64,000 nucleotides of DNA, taken from NCBI RefSeq assembly GCF_042678485.1, contig NZ_JBHTKR010000002.1, positions 434,001-498,000 on the forward strand, written 5' to 3'. A program made the translations under genes and the position numbers. The notes beneath the pieces were generated by a model. That model was given only the letters and a program-made list of their open reading frames with translations, ran no database searches and was not told where the DNA came from. The stretch comes from Seohaeicola saemankumensis (GTDB lineage: Bacteria; Pseudomonadota; Alphaproteobacteria; Rhodobacterales; Rhodobacteraceae). Shown piece after piece: positions 9,007 through 16,635 of the stretch (position 1 is its first letter; each line of letters begins with the position of its first letter).

Positions 9007-10005
9007 ATGAAGATAAATCAGAACGCTAGACTGTCTGTGGCCCCGATGATGGACTGGACGGACCGGCATTGCCGCTATCTGCATCGGCTGCTGTCGCGGC
9101 ACGCCCTGCTTTATACCGAGATGGTGACCGCGCCCGCGCTGGTGCGCGGGGGCGCGCTGCATCTGCTGGATCATCACCCGGCCGAACATCCGGTCGCCCT
9201 GCAACTGGGTGGGTCGGATCCGGCTGAACTGGCGCAGGCCGCGCGGCTTGGCGCGCAGGCCGGCTATGACGAAATCAACCTGAATGTGGGCTGCCCGTCG
9301 GACCGCGTGCAATCGGGAACCTTCGGCGCCGTTCTGATGAAGCAACCCGCGCTTGTGGCCGAATGTGTCACCGCGATGCGCGAGGCCGTGGATGTCGAGG
9401 TGACCGTCAAGTGCCGTATCGGCGTGGATGACCAGAACCCCGAGGAGGTTCTGCCCGAATTCCTGTCGCGTGTGGGCGCAGCCGGATGCGGCCGATTCAT
9501 CATTCATGCGCGCAAGGCCTGGCTTCAGGGTCTCAGCCCCAAGGAAAACCGCGAGATCCCGCCACTGGATCATGACCTTGTCCTGCGGATGAAGGGGATG
9601 TTCGGGGGGCTGCATCTTTCGATCAATGGCGGAATCACGGATCTGGACCAGGCCCTGGCATTCCTCGATGCCGGGTTGGACGGGGTGATGGTGGGCCGCG
9701 CCGCCTATCACCAGCCCGCCGACATCCTGTGCCAGGCGGACCGCCGGATATGGGGGCAGGGGCAGGACAGCGATCCGGTCGAGGTGGTCGGCCGGATGCG
9801 CGATTACATCGAGGATCACATCGCCGGCGGTGGCCGTCTGCACCAGGTGACGCGCCACATGCTGGGCCTGTTCGCAGGCTCACCCGGCGCCCGCCAGTGG
9901 CGGCGTATCCTGTCCGAGGGCGCCTCGCGCGAGGGCGCGGATTTCGCGCTGGTTGCCCAGGCGCTGGACGCGGTGCTGGAGGCGCGGGCGCAGGCCGTGG
10001 CCTGA
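9007..10005 (+). CDS. dusA: tRNA-dihydrouridine(20/20a) synthase DusA
   Basis: FMN-dependent enzyme reducing uridines in the tRNA D-loop, 332 residues. DusA-type features are APMMDWTDRHCR at the N-terminus, TEMVTAPAL, the catalytic-Cys segment NLNVGCPSDRVQSG, VKCRIGVDD, IIHARKAWLQGLSPKENR, and the phosphate-binding SINGGI and DGVMVGRAAY. The HARKAWLQGLSPKENR stretch separates DusA from DusB and DusC. A GAGGG lies somewhat far upstream of the ATG. Monocistronic or first gene before the TauE/SafE permease 83 bases downstream. Confidence 0.93.
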   Translation: MKINQNARLSVAPMMDWTDRHCRYLHRLLSRHALLYTEMVTAPALVRGGALHLLDHHPAEHPVALQLGGSDPAELAQAARLGAQAGYDEINLNVGCPSDRVQSGTFGAVLMKQPALVAECVTAMREAVDVEVTVKCRIGVDDQNPEEVLPEFLSRVGAAGCGRFIIHARKAWLQGLSPKENREIPPLDHDLVLRMKGMFGGLHLSINGGITDLDQALAFLDAGLDGVMVGRAAYHQPADILCQADRRIWGQGQDSDPVEVVGRMRDYIEDHIAGGGRLHQVTRHMLGLFAGSPGARQWRRILSEGASREGADFALVAQALDAVLEARAQAVA

Positions 10006-10088
10006 GCCTTGCCCGCTTTCGCCATTGTCCACGCGCTGATAACGCTGTCTATCTGGCGCGACTGTGAAAACCGCAAGGAGGCGCGACC

Positions 10089-10913
10089 GTGCCTGATACG
10101 TTCCTGCTGGTAGAGATGCTTGTCATGCTGATGGCGGCGGGGGCCTTTGCGGGGGTGCTGGCCGGACTTCTGGGGGTTGGCGGCGGGATCATCCTGGTCC
10201 CTTCCTTTTTCTTCGTCTTCCAGACATTGGGCTATGACAGCCCGCAACTGATGCAGATCTGTCTGGCCACATCGCTGGCCACGATCATTGTGACCTCTGT
10301 GAGGTCATTGCTGAGCCACAACAAGAGGGGCGCTGTCGAATGGTCGATCCTGCGGGGTTGGGCGCCCGGCATCGTCGCCGGGGCGCTTCTGGGGGTGCTG
10401 GTGGCCACATCGCTGCGGTCGGTCACCTTGCAGGCGGTGTTCGGCACGCTGGCGCTGATCGTGGGGATCTACATGGCCAGCGCGCAGGCGCATTGGCGGC
10501 TGGGCAATGAGATGCCCAAGGGGCTGCGCCGGATGCTCATGTCACCGGCGCTTGGGTTCCTGTCCGTGCTCATGGGGATCGGCGGCGGCAGCTTTGGCGT
10601 GCCGGTCATGACCCTCTACGGGGTGCCGATCCATCGCGCGGTGGCCACGGCTGCGGGATTTGGCGTGATCATCGCTGTGCCCTCTGTCATCGCCTTCCTG
10701 CTGGTCCAGGTCGATCCGGCCACCCGACCGCCCTATACGGTCGGCGCCGTGAATTTCGCGGCCTTCGGCGTGGTGGTTGCGATGACGCTGATGACCGCGC
10801 CGCTGGGTGTGAAACTGGCCCATGCGATGGATCCGAAGCCGCTTAAACGGGCCTTTGCGGTCTTCCTGACACTTGTTGCGCTGAACATGCTGCGCAAGAC
10901 CTTTGGGTGGTGA
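10089..10913 (+). CDS. TauE/SafE family anion permease
   Basis: Integral membrane protein of 274 residues from the family that includes sulfite/organosulfonate exporters. The N-terminal GVLAGLLGVGGGIILVPSFF and the second half's MGIGGGSFGVP are the paired Gly-rich repeats of the family; about eight hydrophobic helices can be traced. GTG start eight bases after AAGGAGG. The next gene, a putative 2-oxoglutarate-dependent oxygenase, begins one base after its stop, so the two are probably co-translated; that would fit export of an anion released by the oxygenase, such as sulfite, but this is inference. Confidence 0.85.
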   Translation: MPDTFLLVEMLVMLMAAGAFAGVLAGLLGVGGGIILVPSFFFVFQTLGYDSPQLMQICLATSLATIIVTSVRSLLSHNKRGAVEWSILRGWAPGIVAGALLGVLVATSLRSVTLQAVFGTLALIVGIYMASAQAHWRLGNEMPKGLRRMLMSPALGFLSVLMGIGGGSFGVPVMTLYGVPIHRAVATAAGFGVIIAVPSVIAFLLVQVDPATRPPYTVGAVNFAAFGVVVAMTLMTAPLGVKLAHAMDPKPLKRAFAVFLTLVALNMLRKTFGW

Positions 10914-10914
10914 C

Positions 10915-11697
10915 ATGCCGGATCTTGCCACCGATGGCTGGGTCACCTTTGCCGCCGATCCATCTGTTCTGACCTGGGTCGCCGCGGCGCGGCCGCAGGC
11001 CCTGGCCGCCGTCAACGATCCGGTACAGCGCGCGCAGGGTCTGGTCTGTGAAGGCACATGGTTCGTCGGTGTCGATGCGCTGGACAACGGGCCCGACGGG
11101 GCCGTGGGGGGCGTGCCGCTGACCGGCGCGGCGCGGCGCGCGGCGGACGCGCTGTTCGGGCCCTTGCCGCTGCACCGCGCCCAGGTCTCGGTCATGTGGC
11201 CGGGCTATCCGCGTCCGCGCGCCGGTGAAAGCGCCGGGGCTTTCCGGTACCGGCTGCACCGTGACGCGGCCCATCTGGACGGGTTGCTGGCCGAAGGCCC
11301 CGAACGTCGCCGCTTCATCCGCGAACCCCATGCCTGGATACTGGGCCTGCCGCTGACGGCCTGTGATCCGGGGGCAAGCCCGCTGGTGGTCTGGCGTGGC
11401 AGCCATCATGTCTTGCGGCGCGCCCTGCAACAGGCCTGCGCCGGGCATCCGCCCGCGGCATGGCCCGATCTGGATATCACGCAGGCCTATACACAGGCCC
11501 GGTCCGAGGTTTTCGCAACCTGCGAGCGGGTTGAACTTCCTGCCGGTCCGGGACAGGCCTATCTGCTGCACCGCCATCTTCTGCACGGTGTCGCGCCCTG
11601 GGCGGAGGCCGCGAAAGCCCCGGCAGAGGGGCGCATGATCGCCTATTTCCGGCCGATCCTGCCAGGTGGCGTTGCACAGTGGTTGCGGGATGATTGA
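10915..11697 (+). CDS. Putative Fe(II)/2-oxoglutarate-dependent oxygenase (phytanoyl-CoA-dioxygenase-like)
   Basis: Protein of 260 residues without a secure family name. The pattern of the non-haem iron dioxygenase fold is visible: HRDAAHLDG (an HxD pair) about residue 115 and LLHRHLLHGVAPW about residue 220 (distal His), followed by an Arg (GRMIAYFRP) at the position that commonly binds the 2-oxoglutarate carboxylate. REPHAWILGLPLTACD and GSHHVLR between them fit this fold. The substrate is unknown. The ATG at 10915 is one base after the upstream permease stop; an in-frame TTG at 10903 overlaps that gene. Confidence 0.65.
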   Translation: MPDLATDGWVTFAADPSVLTWVAAARPQALAAVNDPVQRAQGLVCEGTWFVGVDALDNGPDGAVGGVPLTGAARRAADALFGPLPLHRAQVSVMWPGYPRPRAGESAGAFRYRLHRDAAHLDGLLAEGPERRRFIREPHAWILGLPLTACDPGASPLVVWRGSHHVLRRALQQACAGHPPAAWPDLDITQAYTQARSEVFATCERVELPAGPGQAYLLHRHLLHGVAPWAEAAKAPAEGRMIAYFRPILPGGVAQWLRDD

Positions 11698-11835
11698 TGC
11701 GTAATCGGAAGCAAACGCCCCTGCCGACCTTGATTGTCGGGCAATAGCATCATCGTCTTGCCCAACTGTTGCCACGGACCCGTGACTATGATTACCTGAC
11801 GCGGTAGTCGTTTTCTCGATTCCGAAGGTATGGTC

Positions 11836-12864
11836 ATGATTGAGTTGTTGTTGATTTCCGGCTTGGCGCTGACGGCCGGGCTTTTCGGCTTTTTCGGAAA
11901 TGACGACGATGATCCCGACACCGAACCCGTGGCCGACACACCGAACGAGACGGGTGTGACCCAGAGGGGCGGGGACGCAGCCGATCTTCTGTTAGGCACG
12001 TCAGGGGATGATACCCTTGAGGGTGGCGCGGGCCAGGACACGCTGGATGGCGGCGCGGGCAACGATGTGCTGATTTGTCAGGCCGATGATGTGCTGATTT
12101 GTCAGGCCGATGATGACGCCCTGCTGGGCCGGGCCGGCGATGACACCCTGTCGGGCGGGCTGGGGGACGATCTGCTCAAGGGTGGCATTGGCCACGATCT
12201 TCTGGATGGCGGTGCCGGTCAGGATGATTTGCGCGGTGGCGACGGAAATGACTCGCTCTATGGCGATCTTGGCGACGATCTGCTGGATGGTGGCGCCGGC
12301 GACGACCTGCTGCTCGGAAACGAGGGAAGCGACCTTCTGCAGGGGGGCAGCGGGGACGATGCGATCCTGGCGGGCGATGGCGATGATATTCTCGAAGGCC
12401 AGCTTGGGTCCGATATTATGGATGGCGGCGCGGGCAGCGATGTCCTGATCGGCTATACCAGTGCTTCGGGCGACTCTGTCATCCAGCAAGACGGGCGGAA
12501 CTTCTCGACCACCGACGTAGTCGACCCGGATACGCTGGTCGGCGGTGAGGGCGAGGATCTGCTGATCCTGGGGCGGGGCGACGTGGCTATGGGTGGAGGC
12601 GGCGAGGATGTCTTTGCCCTGGGCACATGGATGGCGGGCGAAAACGCCAACGGGCTGATCCTGGATTTCGAACCCACGGGCGAGGAGATCATCATCCTTG
12701 TGCCGCAGAACTACACAGGTGCAGCCGCGGTCGAGGTGGTCGCAGAGGGGCGCGATGCCCTGGTGCGGATGGATGGGCAGACCTATGCGCGTGTCAGCGG
12801 TGCCGCCACGACGCTGACCCCCGGAATGATCAGCGTGACCTTCACCAACACGCCCGCGACCTGA
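11836..12864 (+). CDS. N-terminally anchored RTX-like calcium-binding repeat protein
   Basis: Protein of about 342 residues. A hydrophobic N-terminal segment (IELLLISGLALTAGLFGFF) is followed by an acidic run NDDDDPD. About ten degenerate RTX nonapeptides follow (GGAGQDTLD, GGDGNDSLYG, GGAGDDLLLG and similar, residues about 55-210), which fold as Ca2+-binding parallel beta-rolls. The C-terminal 130 residues have GGEGEDLLILGRGDVAMGGG and then a beta-rich tail, FDFEP-like (LDFEPTGEEIII). No protease or toxin domain is seen. An internal 24-base tandem duplication interrupts the array. The ATG at 11836 has GAAGG upstream; ATG 11830 is an alternative. Probably cell-envelope or secreted; role unknown. 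Confidence 0.75.
   Translation: MIELLLISGLALTAGLFGFFGNDDDDPDTEPVADTPNETGVTQRGGDAADLLLGTSGDDTLEGGAGQDTLDGGAGNDVLICQADDVLICQADDDALLGRAGDDTLSGGLGDDLLKGGIGHDLLDGGAGQDDLRGGDGNDSLYGDLGDDLLDGGAGDDLLLGNEGSDLLQGGSGDDAILAGDGDDILEGQLGSDIMDGGAGSDVLIGYTSASGDSVIQQDGRNFSTTDVVDPDTLVGGEGEDLLILGRGDVAMGGGGEDVFALGTWMAGENANGLILDFEPTGEEIIILVPQNYTGAAAVEVVAEGRDALVRMDGQTYARVSGAATTLTPGMISVTFTNTPAT
12064..12111 (+). repeat. Perfect 24-base tandem duplication inside the RTX-like gene
   Basis: Two identical 24-base units lie at 12064-12087 and 12088-12111. They encode the octapeptide DVLICQAD twice, in frame. The repeat contains a Cys and lacks the Gly residues of the surrounding RTX nonapeptides, so it breaks the calcium-binding pattern. 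Absence of any mismatch suggests recent slippage. Confidence 0.95.
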
Positions 12865-13104
12865 TCAGCCCTGCGGGTCGGTTGCCAGCCGCGCGGCGCG
12901 CCCGCCGCGGCGCTGCCGCAGCCGCGGGGCACGGGCGGGCAGGTCTTCCATCACGGCGCGGCGTGCCGCGGGCGTCATGCGCGACCACTGCGTGATCTCG
13001 TCGATGCTGCGCAGGCAGCCGGTGCAGATCCGTTCCGCCGGATGTATCACGCAGATCTTGATACAGGGGCTCTCGATCTCGTCGCGTTTCCAGACATCAT
13101 CCAT
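12865..13104 (-). CDS. DUF1289 domain protein
   Basis: Small protein of 79 residues. The DUF1289 pattern is clear: SPCIKICVIHPAERICTGCLRS followed by EITQW, with Cys at about 14, 18, 28 and 31 probably holding a metal. Function is unknown; the family is often called Fe-S protein. Its start overlaps the end of ruvX by 8 bases, so it is the last gene of the ccmI-ruvX-DUF1289 unit. The stop abuts that of the convergent RTX-like gene. Confidence 0.85.
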   Translation of the reverse strand: MDDVWKRDEIESPCIKICVIHPAERICTGCLRSIDEITQWSRMTPAARRAVMEDLPARAPRLRQRRGGRAARLATDPQG

Positions 13105-13579
13105 GGGTCTGCACCTTCAAATGCGCCAGCCGGTCCAGCGCCCCTTGCAGGATATAGGACGCGGCGACATGGTCGATCACCTCGGCGCGACGTTTTCGTG
13201 TCGTATCCGCCTCAAGCAGGGCGCGCTCGGCGGCGACGGTCGACAATCGCTCGTCCCAATACCCGATGGGCAGGTCCGTCAGGCGGCTGAGGTTGCGGGC
13301 AAAGGCGCGGGTCTTCTGGCAGCGTGGCCCTTCGGACCCATCCATGTTGCGCGGCAGACCCAGGATGATCCCGCCGATCGCGCGCGCGGTCAGCACCTCA
13401 AGCAGCAGGCTGGCATCGGTGGTGAACTTGGTCCGCCGTATGGTCTGCAGGGGCGTCGCCACCGACAGCATCAGGTCGGACACGGCAATGCCGATGGTCT
13501 TGTCGCCGAAATCCAGCCCCGCCAGCGCACGATTGCGGGGCAGGGCGGCGGCGAAGTCCTCGATGGTGTCGCAGATCAT
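13097..13579 (-). CDS. ruvX: Putative pre-16S rRNA nuclease / Holliday-junction resolvase-like protein, YqgF family
   Basis: RNase H-fold protein of 160 residues. ALAGLDFGDKTIGIAVSD near residue 20 holds the first catalytic Asp, GLPRNMDGSEG is the conserved loop, and YWDERLSTVAAE and VIDHVAASYILQGALD supply the later acidic residues. E. coli YqgF trims the 5' end of pre-16S rRNA; resolvase activity has also been proposed. Its ATG overlaps the ccmI stop by 4 bases, and it overlaps the DUF1289 gene downstream. Confidence 0.9.
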   Translation of the reverse strand: MICDTIEDFAAALPRNRALAGLDFGDKTIGIAVSDLMLSVATPLQTIRRTKFTTDASLLLEVLTARAIGGIILGLPRNMDGSEGPRCQKTRAFARNLSRLTDLPIGYWDERLSTVAAERALLEADTTRKRRAEVIDHVAASYILQGALDRLAHLKVQTHG

Positions 13580-14820
13580 TCGGTCAGACCGGCGCGACGC
13601 GCGGCATCATTCACCTCGGCCAGACCCTCGGGACTGTCCCAGAACACGCTTTGCGCTTCCTCCCAGATCACGCGGGCCTGACGCTCGTCGCCCAGCACAC
13701 CCAGCGCGCCGATCAGCCGCGCCCATTCGCTGGAGTTGCCGCCCTGCAGCGCCAGGCGGTCGGACAGGTTCTGCACCATGGTGCGGATCATCTGCATCCG
13801 GTCTTCGCCGCTCATGTTCTGGGCGGCGGCGATATCATCCGCGCTTGGACCGGCCAGGGGCGCCGCGGGGGCGCCGCCCTCGGGCGGCAGGGTGAAATTG
13901 TTCTGACCGGCGCGGAACGCCATGTCTTCGATCTGGGCGCGTACGGCGCGGATATGCGGCGCGCCTTCGGGTCCGTCGCGCAACAGCGCCTCCCAGGTAC
14001 GGAAGGCATTGTCAGGCCGCCCGGTCTGCGCCTGCAGCAGCCCCACGTAATACCGTGCCGGTCCGTTCTGCGGGTCGCGGGTCAGCGCCGCGCGCAGCGC
14101 CGCCTCGGCCTCGGGCGAGACATAACCGCCTGCGGCCAGAACCATCATGTCGGCGTAATCCACGTAATCGGCGGCGGTGGCCTGGTCGCCCTTGATCGAC
14201 AGAACGCGCGCCTGCGCCTTGTAGGCCGCGACGAAATTGCCAAGAACGGCCTCGTTGCGGGCCAGCAGCAGCGCGCCTTGCAGGTCACCGGGGCGTTCCG
14301 CCACAGCGGCGCGCAACTGGTCCATCAGGCGGATGAAGTCGGGCGAGGGGGCCTGAACGGTCGCACCTGCGGGCACGCGTTCTTCGGCCTCGGCCTGGCT
14401 GATCCGGTTTGCGCGCGCATCCTGCGCGGCCTCGATCCGGCTGGCCAGCGCCATGTCGGGATAGCCCGGCGCCCCGATGCGCGAATAGACCCAGACCGAG
14501 CCGCCGACCAGCACAGCAAGCGACACCGCCGCCCCGGTCAGCGCCAGTGTGCGGGGTTGCGATGCGGCGTCGGCACCTTTCTGCAGCAGGGCATCGGCAG
14601 CCAGAATGCGGCGCGACACTTCGGCGCGGATACGCTCGGCATCGTCCGGGCCGATCACGCCGCGGGCCAGGTCGCGTTCCACTTCCTTCAGCTGGTCGCG
14701 ATAGACCCGCAGATCATAGGCGGCGGGGGCTTCGTCCCCGACGCGGCCACGCAGGATCGCCAGGGCCAGCAGCGCCGCCACTGCAAATGCCAGCAGGGAT
14801 ATGATAAGCCAGATCGCCAT
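13576..14820 (-). CDS. ccmI: Cytochrome c maturation protein CcmI
   Basis: Membrane protein of 414 residues that presents apocytochrome c to the haem-ligation complex. Two helices (about 3-23 and 95-115, the latter ending SVWVYSRIGAPGYPDMAL) flank a cytoplasmic loop with the family pattern VYRDQLKEVERDLARGVI. The large periplasmic part carries TPR-like helices, including GPARYYVGLLQAQTGRPDNA. AAGGAGG stands seven bases before the ATG. The other ccm genes in the window (ccmA-G) lie 28 kb away. Confidence 0.9.
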   Translation of the reverse strand: MAIWLIISLLAFAVAALLALAILRGRVGDEAPAAYDLRVYRDQLKEVERDLARGVIGPDDAERIRAEVSRRILAADALLQKGADAASQPRTLALTGAAVSLAVLVGGSVWVYSRIGAPGYPDMALASRIEAAQDARANRISQAEAEERVPAGATVQAPSPDFIRLMDQLRAAVAERPGDLQGALLLARNEAVLGNFVAAYKAQARVLSIKGDQATAADYVDYADMMVLAAGGYVSPEAEAALRAALTRDPQNGPARYYVGLLQAQTGRPDNAFRTWEALLRDGPEGAPHIRAVRAQIEDMAFRAGQNNFTLPPEGGAPAAPLAGPSADDIAAAQNMSGEDRMQMIRTMVQNLSDRLALQGGNSSEWARLIGALGVLGDERQARVIWEEAQSVFWDSPEGLAEVNDAARRAGLTE

Positions 14821-15008
14821 GCGTCCTCCTTGGTTCTGGGCTTCATGTATATGCGGCAGGGGCGCGAAAAAAGGGCAAACTGCCGCAACGGTCCACCATG
14901 TCGCAACCATGCGCCATTGTGACGTTCCCAAACGGGGGTGAAAACCGCCTTGGGTCCAGATATCACCGCAGGACAAGCCGAACCGGATTCGAAGGATCAG
15001 TGCCGCCG

Positions 15009-16253
15009 ATGAAACGCTATTCCGTCTTTGCCATCGCCCGTGAAGCGATGCGCCAGCACAGCGGCTGGACCCGCGCCTGGCGCGATGCCGCCCCGAAGAA
15101 GAAATACGACGCCATCATCGTGGGTGCGGGCGGGCATGGCCTGGCCACGGCCTATTACCTGGGAAAGAATCACGGCATCACCAATGTCGCGATCCTGGAA
15201 AAGGGGTGGCTGGGCGGCGGCAATACCGGGCGCAACACGACGATCATCCGCTCGAACTACCTGCAGGACCCGTCCGCCGCGATCTATGAGAAGTCGCGCA
15301 GCCTGTACGAGACGATGTCGCAGGACCTGAACTACAACGTGATGTTCAGCCCGCGCGGCGTGATGATGCTGGCCCAGACCCAGCACGAGGTGCGCGGCTA
15401 TCAGCGCACGGCCCATGCCAATGCCCTGCAAGGGGTGAAGACCGAATTCATCAGCCCCAAGCGGGTCAAGGAACTGGTGCCGATCATCAATATCGACGGG
15501 CCACGCTACCCGGTGCTGGGTGCGCTGTGGCAGGCGCGCGGCGGCACGGCGCGCCATGACGCGGTGGCCTGGGGCTATGCGCGGGCCTGTTCGGACATGG
15601 GCATGGACGTGATCCAGCAGTGCGAAGTGACGGCGGTGCGCCGCGAAGGCGGCCGCGTCGTGGGCGTGGATACCACCAAGGGCGCCATTGATTGCGACAA
15701 GCTGGGTATCGTGGTCGCGGGCAATTCGTCCGTCGTCGCGGATATGGCGGGCTTCCGTCTGCCGATTGAATCGCTGGCGCTGCAGGCGCTGGTGTCGGAA
15801 CCGATCAAGCCCTGTATGGATGTGGTCGTGATGGCCAATACCGTGCATGGCTACATGTCGCAGTCCGACAAGGGCGAGATGGTCATCGGTGGCGGCACCG
15901 ACGGGTACAACAACTACACCCAGCGGGGCAGCTTCCATCATATCGAGGAAACCGTGCGGGCGCTGATCGAAACCTTCCCGATGATTTCCCGCCTCAAGAT
16001 GCTGCGGCAATGGGGCGGCATCGTGGACATGACCGGCGACCGCTCGCCCATCCTGTCGAAAACGCCGGTCGAGGGCGTGTTCGTCAACTGTGGCTGGGGC
16101 ACCGGTGGCTTCAAGGCAATCCCCGGATCAGGCTGGGCCATGGCCGAGCTGATGGCCAAGGGCCATTCGCCCCTGACCGAGGAATTCTCGATGTTCCGCT
16201 TCCGCGAGGGCAAGTTCATCGACGAAAGCGTGGCCGCGGGGGTGGCGCATTGA
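15009..16253 (+). CDS. soxB: Sarcosine oxidase subunit beta
   Basis: Flavin-bearing subunit (414 residues) of the heterotetrameric sarcosine oxidase, which oxidises sarcosine to glycine, H2O2 and a C1 unit taken by tetrahydrofolate. The FAD motif DAIIVGAGGHGLATAYYLG is at residues 34-52. The segment GGTARHDAVAW contains His183, in the position of the His that holds FMN covalently in characterised enzymes. VNCGWGTGGFKAIPGSG is the C-terminal flavin-site motif. The chosen ATG matches the family N-terminus MKRYSVF. First gene of soxBDAG. Confidence 0.95.
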   Translation: MKRYSVFAIAREAMRQHSGWTRAWRDAAPKKKYDAIIVGAGGHGLATAYYLGKNHGITNVAILEKGWLGGGNTGRNTTIIRSNYLQDPSAAIYEKSRSLYETMSQDLNYNVMFSPRGVMMLAQTQHEVRGYQRTAHANALQGVKTEFISPKRVKELVPIINIDGPRYPVLGALWQARGGTARHDAVAWGYARACSDMGMDVIQQCEVTAVRREGGRVVGVDTTKGAIDCDKLGIVVAGNSSVVADMAGFRLPIESLALQALVSEPIKPCMDVVVMANTVHGYMSQSDKGEMVIGGGTDGYNNYTQRGSFHHIEETVRALIETFPMISRLKMLRQWGGIVDMTGDRSPILSKTPVEGVFVNCGWGTGGFKAIPGSGWAMAELMAKGHSPLTEEFSMFRFREGKFIDESVAAGVAH

Positions 16254-16305
16254 TGCTGACCCTGATCAAGACCATGACCTTGCGACCCGAAACCGGAGGC
16301 GTGAC

Positions 16306-16635
16306 ATGCTGACCCTTCAATGCCCCTATTGCGGCGTGCAAGCCGATGAGACGGAACTGAGCGCCGGTGGCGAGGCGCATCTGAAACGCTTCGGGCCGGG
16401 CTCGGGCGATGAGGCTTTCGAGAATTATCTCTTCATGCGCGAAAACCCCAAGGGCGTGCATTTCGAACGCTGGCGGCACAGCTATGGCTGCGGCAAGTGG
16501 TTCCACGCGGCCCGCTGCACCATGACGCTGGAGGTGTTCGGCACCTACAAGGCCCAGACCACCGAATTGCCCCAGGACATCAAGGACAAGATCAGCGCCA
16601 AACGCCCCGGCTGGTCATGGAGAGAGTTTCAATGA
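16306..16635 (+). CDS. soxD: Sarcosine oxidase subunit delta
   Basis: Small zinc-binding subunit of heterotetrameric sarcosine oxidase, 109 residues. The zinc knuckle is CPYCG at residues 5-9, with the matching His and Cys in WRHSYGCGKWFH. Length is typical. It follows soxB by 52 bases and its TGA overlaps the soxA ATG. A 19-codon open frame just upstream (from 16253) starts with almost the same bases as soxD but is not considered a gene. Confidence 0.95.
   Translation: MLTLQCPYCGVQADETELSAGGEAHLKRFGPGSGDEAFENYLFMRENPKGVHFERWRHSYGCGKWFHAARCTMTLEVFGTYKAQTTELPQDIKDKISAKRPGWSWREFQ

Noticed and set aside
12000..12450. Repetitive DNA in the RTX-like gene resembling a repeat array or CRISPR
   Set aside because: Repeats are degenerate codons for Gly/Asp-rich nonapeptides with no constant spacer; only the 24-base unit is an exact repeat.
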